From Chlamydiota bacterium (GTDB taxonomy: Bacteria > Chlamydiota > Chlamydiia > Chlamydiales > JABDDJ01): a DNA stretch of 42,204 nucleotides. The translations under genes were made by a program, and so were the position numbers. Under the pieces are notes generated by a model. That model was not told where the DNA came from. It did not search any database and saw only the letters and a program-made list of their open reading frames with translations. Of the stretch, positions 34,813 to 42,204 are shown one piece after another. Each line of letters starts with the position of its first letter. Position 1 is the first letter of the stretch. The DNA lies in the NCBI GenBank assembly GCA_013287645.1, contig JABDDJ010000020.1, positions 1-42,204 of the forward strand. The letters run 5' to 3'.

Positions 34813-36447
34813 TTAAGTTGCAAGATTTATTTGAGCGTCCTCAAGAAATTCGGTATATATGTCTCGAGAATCATGAAAGACTTTCCCAAGATATTCTTTT
34901 ACTTTTTCGACGTTATAAGCTTCTTGTCGAAGAGACTGCAAAGCTTTTAGTTCATTCTTCTTAGTCCAGGCAAAGAAAGAGGGATTCAAATTTACGGGTA
35001 TTTTTTCTGAGTCAAGAAAAATTTTTACTTGCTTTAGTAACGCTTGGTAGAGTGGATCCTGTTTATAATCAGTAACTTCCAAACAACTCCATTTACGATC
35101 GGTGAGTAGATATTCAATAGGCTCCAGTAAGGCAAAATGACCCTCATCATCCCGTTTTATTACTGCCAAATTCTTAGCCTGCTCTTTCGCGTCAAGCCGT
35201 GAGCTCATTTTTAAAAATAGCGAACAGTTAGGAGGAACCTGAAATAGGGATTCCTCTGTTTGATAAAATTTACATCCACAGATTTCAAGATCTTTTTTTA
35301 CGCGACCTTGGTTTATTTTTAGTGAATCCCCTACCGGAGTATTTTCAATTTGCTTGCCTTGTGAGATGTTTTCTCTTATCCATTTAATTTGAGCTGCATC
35401 TCTCGAAGTATACAGATGGTCTGCCTTCTCTTTTCCCTTTGAAATAAGCACCCATTCTAACTCATGCACATCGAGTAGCTGGTTCGAATTTCCATAGTGA
35501 GATCTCAAAAAAGCCTGAAGTGCAGTAAGGCCATTATGTAAGTAGTGAGCAGCTAGCGGATTTCTCCATTTATAAATTTTTTCAGACCAATTTTTTAATT
35601 CTAAACTTTCTTCACTACTTCTTGCTTTTTTTAAAAAGACCTTTGCCAGTGACTTTATTGGCATCTCAAATCCTGTTGCAGTTTCTATAGCCACGATAGG
35701 TAGAAGAACTGAATCTAAAAACTCATTCGTTGCAAATTGATGATTGATCGCTTTGGTATACCTTTCTCGAGAGTGTTCAACTCCATCCCCTAGGCTAAAC
35801 AGGAATTTATCGATTGATTCAAAATAATTTTTACCGCAAAGGTAGTTTAACATATCACAGAGACGATGACAAAGACGGCAAATCAACAGTAAAAGGGGTT
35901 CAGTTAATCGATTAGCAAGCAAAGAATTAAGTATAAATCCTTTTTCCTGAAGAGAGTCTTGCTCAGGATCTGGGGTTGTAGTGGTTTGGAAAGCTTTTTT
36001 AAAGAGATCTTGGTAAACATTAGGCTCATCTTTAATCTTTCTATAAACAGGAGATAGTGTTGTTTCAAACTCTGCTAACTTCCATTTTGCCTCAGAAAAT
36101 TCGACTTCATTCTTTAGCTTGCCTGTAGTAATTAATGATTTTAGGTTAGATTCGTAAATTTGGTAAGAATTTGCACAATCCTCTAAAATACAACTACTAG
36201 AGTAACTAGCATATAAAAAAGCTCGTTTAAATAGATCAAGTTCAATTTTCTCAAAGTAAAAAAAACGGACCACACTCCAAAAACAATCGGAGATTTTTCC
36301 TAGTATGCTACCTTCTGTGCTACTACTGTATACAAAAGATCCATTATAGTTGGGAACTAGAACTGATTTAATATTATTATTTTTATTTTCTAAATAATGA
36401 TTAAATTCGGAAGAAAAATTTCCTAATTGAATGATAGAAAAAGGCAT
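34813..36447 (-). CDS. Uncharacterised 544-residue protein downstream of the heme-NO-binding gene
   Basis: No family recognised. The protein is mostly alpha-helical, with hydrophobic helices at about 48-67 (ILGKISDCFWSVVRFFYFEK) and 180-200 (TEPLLLLICRLCHRLCDML), and a soluble, mixed C-terminal half (FYQTEESLFQVPPNCSLFLK). There is no classical signal peptide. It starts 10 bases after the heme-NO-binding gene's stop, so the two form an operon. It is AT-rich. It could be a secreted effector or a regulatory partner of the heme protein; the sequence alone does not decide. Confidence 0.75.
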   Translation of the reverse strand: MPFSIIQLGNFSSEFNHYLENKNNNIKSVLVPNYNGSFVYSSSTEGSILGKISDCFWSVVRFFYFEKIELDLFKRAFLYASYSSSCILEDCANSYQIYESNLKSLITTGKLKNEVEFSEAKWKLAEFETTLSPVYRKIKDEPNVYQDLFKKAFQTTTTPDPEQDSLQEKGFILNSLLANRLTEPLLLLICRLCHRLCDMLNYLCGKNYFESIDKFLFSLGDGVEHSRERYTKAINHQFATNEFLDSVLLPIVAIETATGFEMPIKSLAKVFLKKARSSEESLELKNWSEKIYKWRNPLAAHYLHNGLTALQAFLRSHYGNSNQLLDVHELEWVLISKGKEKADHLYTSRDAAQIKWIRENISQGKQIENTPVGDSLKINQGRVKKDLEICGCKFYQTEESLFQVPPNCSLFLKMSSRLDAKEQAKNLAVIKRDDEGHFALLEPIEYLLTDRKWSCLEVTDYKQDPLYQALLKQVKIFLDSEKIPVNLNPSFFAWTKKNELKALQSLRQEAYNVEKVKEYLGKVFHDSRDIYTEFLEDAQINLAT

Positions 36448-36457
36448 GATCTAAAAA

Positions 36458-37027
36458 TTAAGCTCCTGTGGGTTTTAACGTAACAAGAATACGACATCGC
36501 GCACTTCCCGTATGCATGCACGTATTATGATCAAAAACAACCTCTTCTTTATGCCATTTGGCAATGGCGCGTGCTATGCCAACAAAGAGAGCACACATTT
36601 TTCGAGGCGAACAGTAATCTATCTCAACCGTTGTAGGGTTGATACGCTTCGTATTTATCACAGAAGATAGGTCTCCACCGGAAGCTTTATCACCTGTTAA
36701 CGTACGGAAGACTTCTTGCATATTAACACTTGTATGTTCCATCGTATCGATACTATTCCAAGCTGGATTGAGCATATACGCATAAGTATTCATTAAGTAG
36801 GTCCCTAAATAGACTCCAAACTCTTCAAGCAGTGAATAGATCGTTTTTCCGGTTTTTTCAGAAAGCGCGAGCAGTAGCTTTTGAAGGTAAAAATCTGGAT
36901 ATCCATTCAATCTAAAATAGGTCGTTTGCTTTTCAAAACCAGCTGTGGCAAGGATATCTTTCCACTGACCAACCCCATATTTCTCTTCGATAAACTCTTC
37001 GAATTTAACAAAGACGATCCCTTGCAT
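36458..37027 (-). CDS. Heme-NO-binding (H-NOX/HNOB) domain protein
   Basis: 189 residues, a stand-alone HNOB domain. MQGIVFVKFEEFIEEKYG matches the family start, and ALSEKTGKTIYSLLEEFGVYL the next helices. The likely proximal heme ligand is His98 (DTMEHTSV). The heme-propionate motif Y-x-S-x-R is present as YCSPR (138-142). The C-terminal NTCMHTGSARCRILVTL matches the Cys-x(n)-Cys ending of many bacterial members. These proteins bind heme and sense NO, or sometimes O2 or redox state, and act on a partner encoded nearby. Here the partner could be the 544-residue protein downstream. An imperfect palindrome (TATACCCCTAGAGTATA, 37031-37047) lies just upstream of the ATG. I do not recall this family in Chlamydiaceae. 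Confidence 0.85.
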   Translation of the reverse strand: MQGIVFVKFEEFIEEKYGVGQWKDILATAGFEKQTTYFRLNGYPDFYLQKLLLALSEKTGKTIYSLLEEFGVYLGTYLMNTYAYMLNPAWNSIDTMEHTSVNMQEVFRTLTGDKASGGDLSSVINTKRINPTTVEIDYCSPRKMCALFVGIARAIAKWHKEEVVFDHNTCMHTGSARCRILVTLKPTGA

Positions 37028-37088
37028 AGATATACCCCTAGAGTATACAAATAAAACTAATATAACTCTATCAACTTCGGATAAAACT

Positions 37089-37751
37089 ATGAACGAAAAT
37101 GTCTCAACTACTACGCGATGCTGTTTAATTCGTCCATTTTTATTGTTAGTTATCCCCCTAATTACAGGAATTTTAGAACTTTGGCATCCAGTGGGTTTTG
37201 GAAAAGATGTTTATCATCTACTTTTGCCAAAAGCGCATTGGTGGTTTCAGTTGCATCTCACTCAGCTTGTACTTTTCGGATTAATGGGTGTGGCAGGGTT
37301 GCTGCTATTAAAAGGGCATCAAGGATTCCTTGTGAGAGTAAGTTGGATCGGGTTTTGGATTTTTATGGTCTTTTATGCTGCTTTTGATTCTATTGCTGGA
37401 ATAAGTGTGGGGGCTATTATGTTAGACTCACAATCATTGTCTCCAGCTAATCAAGAAGTGGTGGCCCAAGTAGTACAAAAGCTTTATCATAACCCCATTG
37501 TAGGTGGGTCTCATTCGTGGCTTAGCGAAACTGCATCTGCAGGATGGGTGATAGGACTTGTGCCAGCAATTATTGTTTTGGCTAGAGCCGGAGCACCCTG
37601 GATTTCTCTTGTCGCATTTGCCGTTTCAGCCGTATCCTTGTGGTGGAGTCATGCCTATCCTTATGGACCTATAGGCTTCGTCACATTTTTTATCGGAGCA
37701 TTGTTTTTGCTGCGCTGGGAAAGAGGCTGCAAAACCCAATGTTCAGGTTAA
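37089..37751 (+). CDS. Hypothetical membrane protein, about six transmembrane segments
   Basis: 220 residues with hydrophobic segments at about 14-31, 50-74, 84-105, 150-167, 169-188 and 195-209. Short loops carry His and Trp (ELWHPVGFGKDVYHLL, HAYPYGP). No family is recognised. It is divergent from the heme-NO-binding gene across 61 bases, so they may share regulation. Its stop overlaps the rpoN stop on the other strand by 4 bases. Confidence 0.75.
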   Translation: MNENVSTTTRCCLIRPFLLLVIPLITGILELWHPVGFGKDVYHLLLPKAHWWFQLHLTQLVLFGLMGVAGLLLLKGHQGFLVRVSWIGFWIFMVFYAAFDSIAGISVGAIMLDSQSLSPANQEVVAQVVQKLYHNPIVGGSHSWLSETASAGWVIGLVPAIIVLARAGAPWISLVAFAVSAVSLWWSHAYPYGPIGFVTFFIGALFLLRWERGCKTQCSG

Positions 37752-39262
37752 TACTTTTTGCGCTGGAGAGCATTGCCGATGCTTAGTTCTTGCCGGTATT
37801 TGGCAATGGTGCGTCTGGCGCAATGAATACCGTGCTTTTGGAGTATTTGAGAGAGCCTATTGTCAGAGTAAGGTGAGGATTTGTCTTCTTTATTGATAGC
37901 CTCTTCAAGAAGGTGGCGAACGGTGTCTGAAGAGACATCAGTGCCTTTAGAACTTGTGTAGGCGTTTGTGAAGAAAAAGCGCAATGGAAGAAGACCTTTA
38001 GGGGTATCTATGTATTTATGCGCTACTGCCCTAGCAACAGTTGATTCATGAACTTCTAATTCGTCGGCGATCATCCGCATTGTGAGAGGCATTAGAGCTC
38101 CTGTCGGAGAGATGAAAAAAGCTCTTTGTTTTTCAGCTAAAGCTCGCACAATTCTTTCGATGGTATCATTTCTCTGTATGATATTTTTTAATAGCCACTT
38201 AGCAGACTTGATTTTGCGCTGAATGAACTCTTTGGTCTCTTTGTCTAGGTTTTCTTCGTTAAGCAATTTTAGATAGGTACGGTTCATTCGAATTGCAGGG
38301 AGTTGATCTTCATTGATGTAGACAGTAAGTTTATCTCCCTCTTGTTGGATAGAGGCGTCAGGAACAATAGGTTGAGTAATGGGCCGGCCGAAGGAGAGTC
38401 CGGGATGAAGATCTAAGGGGGCGATCTCATGAGTGATAGTAGATGAGACATCATCATTAGAACATTTTAGCTGTTTTGCAACTGTGGGGATTTGATTATG
38501 AAGCATCTCATGGTAGCAATCTTTTACAATCTTATAAGCAAGTGACTGCGTCTTATTTTTTTGTTGTAATTGGATGAGAAGAGCTTCTTGCAGAGAGCGA
38601 GCGCCGACACCGGGAGGATCAAAGGTGTGCAGGACATCAAGTATTTTTTTTATATCATCTTCTGTGCATCTGCATATTGCAGACAATTCTTCAATGGAAG
38701 TCTTTAAATATCCCGAACTGTCAATATTGCCAATAAGAGCTTCAGCTAGGGCTATTTCATCCTCTTTGTTAAATGTTTCGTGTGCTTGGTGGATCAGGTG
38801 TTCATAAAGAGTTTCTTCACTAGTGATTGAGTTTTCTAGAAACGAATGTAGTCTCTCAGAATCCTTTTTACTAAAGCCATAAGGAGTGCTACTCTGTTCC
38901 CAATGGTCCCCAAATTCATCTTCAAGCTCTTGTACAAAAGAAAAATCGTCTTCATTAAAGATCATTTCAGGTTCCGTTTGAGTAGGCTCAGCCCCTTCTT
39001 CCTCATTTTTGGCCTCTTCAGACATCACTCTATCTTCTTCAGGTTCTTCCTCGTTTTCTGTCTCAGGGGTATATTCTAGAAGCGGATTTAGCTCCATCTC
39101 AAGCTCTATTAACGATGCAAGTTCCATAGCAGGCACTTGAAGTAGTTGAATTGCCTGCTGCATTTGAGGAGACATGATCAGACGCTGAGTCTGTTTCAAC
39201 TCAGTTGTCATTAACGGCTTTGTTTCTATATAGCCATTTGAAGAGTTATTACTATCAGCCAT
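37748..39262 (-). CDS. rpoN: RNA polymerase sigma-54 factor
   Basis: Alternative sigma factor for -24/-12 promoters, needing an AAA+ activator. Region I is Gln-rich with LKQTQRLIMSPQMQQAIQLL and LEMELNPLLE. An acidic region II follows (about 60-110). The core-binding and DNA-binding parts include an HTH-like segment (ELEVHESTVARAVAHKYI), and the RpoN box ARRTIAKYRQ (482-491) is near the C-terminus. Length 504 is normal. Chlamydia has rpoN (CT609, from memory). It is divergent from the partner-switching operon across 59 bases. I saw no clear -24/-12 promoter in the spacers I read. Confidence 0.97.
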   Translation of the reverse strand: MADSNNSSNGYIETKPLMTTELKQTQRLIMSPQMQQAIQLLQVPAMELASLIELEMELNPLLEYTPETENEEEPEEDRVMSEEAKNEEEGAEPTQTEPEMIFNEDDFSFVQELEDEFGDHWEQSSTPYGFSKKDSERLHSFLENSITSEETLYEHLIHQAHETFNKEDEIALAEALIGNIDSSGYLKTSIEELSAICRCTEDDIKKILDVLHTFDPPGVGARSLQEALLIQLQQKNKTQSLAYKIVKDCYHEMLHNQIPTVAKQLKCSNDDVSSTITHEIAPLDLHPGLSFGRPITQPIVPDASIQQEGDKLTVYINEDQLPAIRMNRTYLKLLNEENLDKETKEFIQRKIKSAKWLLKNIIQRNDTIERIVRALAEKQRAFFISPTGALMPLTMRMIADELEVHESTVARAVAHKYIDTPKGLLPLRFFFTNAYTSSKGTDVSSDTVRHLLEEAINKEDKSSPYSDNRLSQILQKHGIHCARRTIAKYRQELSIGNALQRKKY

Positions 39263-39321
39263 TTGGATCTTGACAAGAATAATTTTTTTTCGATTCTAAG
39301 TAATAATTAAAAGGCTGCTCC

Positions 39322-40785
39322 ATGCTCCAAAATGCCCTTCTCGAAGAACGCTTCCACAAAACTCCTCGAACTATAAATCTACCCCTGGATTTATTAGGCT
39401 GTTCTATCGCAGCTGCAGGATTTCCAACCGAAGACATGAATGAGCTCTTTTATGAGTTTTATCATCCTATACCAGAAGTCCTAGATTTTGTGCTTGGCAA
39501 AGTCAAAGGCGCAGGAACAATGACAGATTTCATCGGATCTTCATTGAGAACCCATCTATTACGCCTCGCTATCCCCTTTTATTCCTCAAAGCATTTTGAC
39601 AAGTATCATTTTTGGGAGGATGATCTTCTGACATTAGAAGATATTCGCAATTTTCTAGAGAAAGATTTTTTTTCAAACTCTCTCCCTACGAATACAGATG
39701 TATCTATCTACTATGGACGATTTAACTTTGCTCATAGAACCTTTGCCTGCACTGGCATGGGGACTACATTTGTACTCTATTATAATGCAAGCTCAGGAAT
39801 CTTCCATCCATTTCAAAAAACTGAACAAGAGCTCACTTTTGGAAAGGGAGATATTTTTGTAATTTCTTACGAAAAAGACCTCTCTATAAAAGCCCTAAAA
39901 GAGGTGCTTCTACCGACAATACATCAAAAAGCAGAGGATATCCTTAATAAAATTTTAAGTAGTTTTAATCATTCTTTCGTGGTTATCAAATGTGACGAGA
40001 TCAATACCGATGCGGTTTTTAAAGTAAAAAACACCACATTTCTCAGCCATTTAAGCCAGCTTTCCGCAGTAAGAGAGTTTGTTTCATCTACATGTCAAAA
40101 TATTCCAGGAAATGCTCAATTGCTCATTGACTCAATGCAGCTCGTTGTCACAGAGCTCTTTACGAATTCAGTAAAACACGCTTACCATGATGATTCCAAT
40201 GGGGTTATCACTATCTCTGGAGAGGTAGCAGAAAATGGACTCGTTATTGAATTATCCGATCGAGGAGACTGCTACGACCCTTCAGTCGTACCATATCCCT
40301 CATTTGCAGGTGATCTAGAAAATGGATTTGGCTGGTACATTGTACGCTCTTTAGCTGATGAGATCAGCTATAGACCCAAAACCACTGCAAATGGCTGGAA
40401 TCATTTGCGCATATTTAAACATTTTTTACCTTTAGAGGACGTTATGGAATTGAAACATCGACTAGACGGAGAAGTTTTAGTCATTGTTCCCTCTTGTGAA
40501 AGCCTTGATGCGCGCCTTGCAAAAGAGTTCAAACAGCAGGTGATCGACATCATTAATAAAGAATCCTCTTCCCATATCGTACTCGATTTAAGCAAAGTCC
40601 AGTATGTGGACAGCTCAGGATTAGGAAGCCTATTGTCAGTATTGAAGTTTCTCCATTCAAAAGGCGGCGAAATGAAGCTAACCAGTTTAAGCAAACCTGT
40701 AAGCACAATATTTGAACTAGTAGCAATGCATAAAATATTTAAAATTTATCCAAATGCAGAAGACGCTATCAACTCATGCCGATAA
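39322..40785 (+). CDS. Fused partner-switching protein: degenerate PP2C/SpoIIE-like, RsbW-type ATPase and STAS domains
   Basis: 487 residues. Residues about 20-230 follow the SpoIIE/RsbU (PP2C) outline (ELFYEFYHPIPEVLDFVLGKVKGAGTM, then CTGMGTTFVLYYNASSG and GKGDIFVIS), but the metal-binding Asp of GDVxGKG is Lys (GKVKGAG) and other acidic sites are not seen, so it is probably a pseudophosphatase. Residues 265-368 are an RsbW/SpoIIAB-type GHKL ATPase with N-box VTELFTNSVKHAYH, G1 LSDRGDCYDP and G2 GFGWYIVRSLADE, apparently intact. Residues 375-487 are a STAS (RsbV-like) domain with VDSSGLGSLL, whose Ser432 matches the phosphorylated Ser58 of SpoIIAA. Kinase and substrate are thus in one chain. 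The next gene follows after 10 bases. Confidence 0.88.
   Translation: MLQNALLEERFHKTPRTINLPLDLLGCSIAAAGFPTEDMNELFYEFYHPIPEVLDFVLGKVKGAGTMTDFIGSSLRTHLLRLAIPFYSSKHFDKYHFWEDDLLTLEDIRNFLEKDFFSNSLPTNTDVSIYYGRFNFAHRTFACTGMGTTFVLYYNASSGIFHPFQKTEQELTFGKGDIFVISYEKDLSIKALKEVLLPTIHQKAEDILNKILSSFNHSFVVIKCDEINTDAVFKVKNTTFLSHLSQLSAVREFVSSTCQNIPGNAQLLIDSMQLVVTELFTNSVKHAYHDDSNGVITISGEVAENGLVIELSDRGDCYDPSVVPYPSFAGDLENGFGWYIVRSLADEISYRPKTTANGWNHLRIFKHFLPLEDVMELKHRLDGEVLVIVPSCESLDARLAKEFKQQVIDIINKESSSHIVLDLSKVQYVDSSGLGSLLSVLKFLHSKGGEMKLTSLSKPVSTIFELVAMHKIFKIYPNAEDAINSCR
40435..40446 (+). promoter_or_regulatory. Possible internal translation start for the STAS domain
   Basis: GAGG (40435-40438) lies five bases before an in-frame ATG (40444, Met375) exactly at the junction between the ATPase and STAS domains. 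Translation from here would make a free RsbV-like protein of 113 residues besides the fusion. Inference from sequence and position. Confidence 0.4.
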
Positions 40786-40795
40786 GGAAGTATGT

Positions 40796-42204
40796 ATGGA
40801 TACCAATAAAAGATTTCTATTAGGAGTCAGTGTCGATGACCTATCGCATAAACAAGCCATAGACACCATTTTACAGCTGATTGACCAATATAAGATCGAT
40901 AAAAAATCACGGTATGTAACAGCTGTTAATATGAATAACATTGTCAATTCCAACTGTTGGAATTGGCCTCATGTCTATAATAACGAACTATTGAGTCAAT
41001 TAAGAAAAACCGCTGTCACTATTTGCGATGATGGATTATTACGCTGTATAAGCTATTTGCTAGGATCGCCATTTAAAGAAAAAATTACCGGAACTTCATT
41101 TCTTAATCCCTTAGCAGCGTCATTAGTTGAGAAAGGTTACTCCGTCTTTCTCTTAGGTGGAACAGAAGCAGAAAATCAAGCTACGAAAGAATCTCTCCAA
41201 TATACTTTTAAAGAATTGAAAATTGCCGGAACAGCGACACCACAGATTGCTATTTCTGGAATTGCTCTTGAAGATGTACCAGAAAAAGATAATTTACTTC
41301 TGGAACAGATCAATAATGCCTCCCCAGATGTCTTACTAATCAATTTAGGCCATCCAAAACAAGAGTTATGGTTTACGCGAAATTCCTCAAGGCTCCAAGT
41401 TCCCGTTAGTATTGGTGTTGGAAATGCCTTTTCACGAATAAGCAGCATTGGACCTAACAACTCCTCCAACAAAAAATACTTATCAGGCCTTCCACAAGCA
41501 TTGTATATGGCAATTCCTGCTATCATTTATCAACAGTTTTGCAATGGATTATATTATTTGTTTTATAGGTTCCTTCAGCCAAGAATGGAAACATTACAGA
41601 CACGATTATATGTTTCTTCTACTCGAACAATTGCAGTTCTGGAGCTGCCGACAAAACTAAATTTGACATACAGTCAACTCACAAGCGATAAGATAGAGCA
41701 AGTTTTTGCCCATGATCATATCGTTGTCGATTTCCGCTATGTTAAACAAGTAACCCTTGAAGGCATAAGCTTTTTAGTTGGGCTGTGGATGCGCGCACAA
41801 AAAGCAGAAAAAGAGCTAAGTGGACTAGCGCTAACAGGAGACATACGGCTGCTATTCAAGGTTCATCGCGCGTGGGATATTCTCAGCGCACATCAACACC
41901 ATACCGTGAAAGATCTAGTTACAACTTTGCAGCAAGCACGTTATAACACACTTTACCACACCATCTATCAAGAAATGAAGACGGTCCATATAAGCTTTTT
42001 TGGACAATTAAATAATAATCAAGATTATGAAAGACTCTATACACGCTTTGAGCCAATCCTTAAAGAGCGCTATTGCAAGATAGATTTTACGTATTGCACA
42101 ACTATCGAAGAGCTAGGTTTTGCCTTCTTATTACGCTTGAAGAAATATGTCCAGCAACAAGGCTTCGCTCTACACATTTGTTGCCTAAGCTGCGATGTCG
42201 AAAA
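40796..42204 (+). CDS. WecG/TagA/CpsF-type glycosyltransferase fused to STAS-like domains, 3' end beyond window
   Basis: An open frame from ATG 40796 (AAGGA upstream) runs 469 codons to the window edge without a stop. Residues 1-245 are a GT26 (WecG/TagA/CpsF) transferase: VTAVNMNNIVNS, the catalytic-Asp segment TICDDGLLRCISYLLGSP (Asp79), FLLGGTEAENQATKESL, and LINLGHPKQELWF (183-193). The later GVGNAFSRISS is diverged from the usual GVGGAFDFLAG. Residues about 276-380 form a STAS-like domain (HIVVDFRYVKQVTLEGISFL) in which the phospho-Ser position reads Glu322. A second STAS-like unit starts near 397 (KIDFTYCTTIEELGFAFLL) and is cut by the edge. It is co-transcribed with the upstream partner-switching fusion, which implies that anti-sigma-type binding controls a sugar transferase. 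Confidence 0.85.
   Translation, partial: MDTNKRFLLGVSVDDLSHKQAIDTILQLIDQYKIDKKSRYVTAVNMNNIVNSNCWNWPHVYNNELLSQLRKTAVTICDDGLLRCISYLLGSPFKEKITGTSFLNPLAASLVEKGYSVFLLGGTEAENQATKESLQYTFKELKIAGTATPQIAISGIALEDVPEKDNLLLEQINNASPDVLLINLGHPKQELWFTRNSSRLQVPVSIGVGNAFSRISSIGPNNSSNKKYLSGLPQALYMAIPAIIYQQFCNGLYYLFYRFLQPRMETLQTRLYVSSTRTIAVLELPTKLNLTYSQLTSDKIEQVFAHDHIVVDFRYVKQVTLEGISFLVGLWMRAQKAEKELSGLALTGDIRLLFKVHRAWDILSAHQHHTVKDLVTTLQQARYNTLYHTIYQEMKTVHISFFGQLNNNQDYERLYTRFEPILKERYCKIDFTYCTTIEELGFAFLLRLKKYVQQQGFALHICCLSCDVE

Noticed and set aside
39263-39321. TTGACA at 39270-39275 as promoter of the partner-switching operon
   Set aside because: No acceptable -10 box at 16-18 bases; the nearest TA-rich hexamers are too far or too poor.
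41176-41660. Short open frames on both strands inside the GT26-STAS gene
   Set aside because: The plus frame from 40796 is open to the window edge with clear family motifs; these are shadows.
1-42204. CRISPR arrays, tRNA or rRNA genes, insertion-sequence transposases, prophage genes
   Set aside because: None was seen: the only repeated elements are the hairpins listed, no spacer is long enough for rRNA, and I found no tRNA-like fold or transposase motif by eye.

Overview
The window looks like chromosome of an amoeba-associated ('environmental') chlamydia of the Parachlamydiales type. This rests on gene content and order that match what I recall of Chlamydia trachomatis blocks: CT490-rho-coaE-polA-sohB, cysJ/ispF, tsaE-engB-dnaQ-like with a chlamydial conserved hypothetical, ruvC-ruvA, and a UDP-sugar pyrophosphorylase next to gpsA. 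Between these blocks are genes the pathogenic Chlamydiaceae lack or have altered: a heptosyltransferase, an O-antigen-ligase-like protein, a MurA with an intact active-site Cys, toxin-antitoxin genes, an H-NOX-type heme sensor and eukaryote-like proteins. The assignment is inference; no rRNA gene is present to confirm it.

Layout. 1-6221 (minus): an operon reading sppA, polA, coaE, rho and a partial conserved gene. 6328-10263 (plus): ppdK and a CysJ-type flavoreductase. 10281-10922: half of a dispersed repeat, then a RelE/HigB-like toxin and an Xre antitoxin with a readable promoter and operator, wedged between cysJ and ispF. 11477-14002 (minus): a large AAA+ ATPase resembling eukaryotic NSF in its N-domain and AAA module. 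14256-16680 (plus): murA and an EpmB-type radical SAM enzyme. 16750-19170 (minus): a persulfide-dioxygenase-like protein with two rhodanese domains, and leucine dehydrogenase. 19258-21766 (plus): an overlapping cluster of a chlamydial hypothetical, tsaE, engB and a DnaQ-like exonuclease. 21783-27938 (minus): an orphan antitoxin, a secreted spherulin-4-like protein, an unknown gene, pdxH, ruvA, ruvC and a long coiled-coil protein. 28205-34229 (plus): envelope genes (heptosyltransferase, UDP-HexNAc pyrophosphorylase, O-antigen-ligase-like protein) with gpsA and nnr. 34195-37027 (minus): an outer-membrane barrel protein, an unknown 544-residue protein and a heme-NO-binding protein. 37089-37751 (plus): a membrane protein. 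37748-39262 (minus): rpoN. 39322 to the window end (plus): a two-gene partner-switching operon.

The most unusual items are these. (1) The operon at 39322-42204: one protein fuses a degenerate SpoIIE/RsbU-type phosphatase domain, an RsbW-type ATPase domain and a STAS domain. The next gene fuses a WecG/TagA/CpsF-type glycosyltransferase to one complete and one partial STAS-like domain, running off the window. It suggests partner-switching control of glycan synthesis. (2) The NSF-like ATPase, whose long N-terminal half appears to hold four degenerate copies of one NSF-N subdomain-like unit before a single AAA module. (3) Three different simple-sequence families built into long intergenic inverted repeats (GCAAAG-, GTGCCC- and GTCCTT-based), one of which has supplied the last codons of a gene.

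Start codons were re-chosen for several genes (coaE, the toxin, the NSF-like gene, epmB, the gene at 19258, the spherulin-like gene, the gene at 23638, ruvA, ruvC) from ribosome-binding sites, overlaps and family length. All functions are from reading the sequence; no database search was run.
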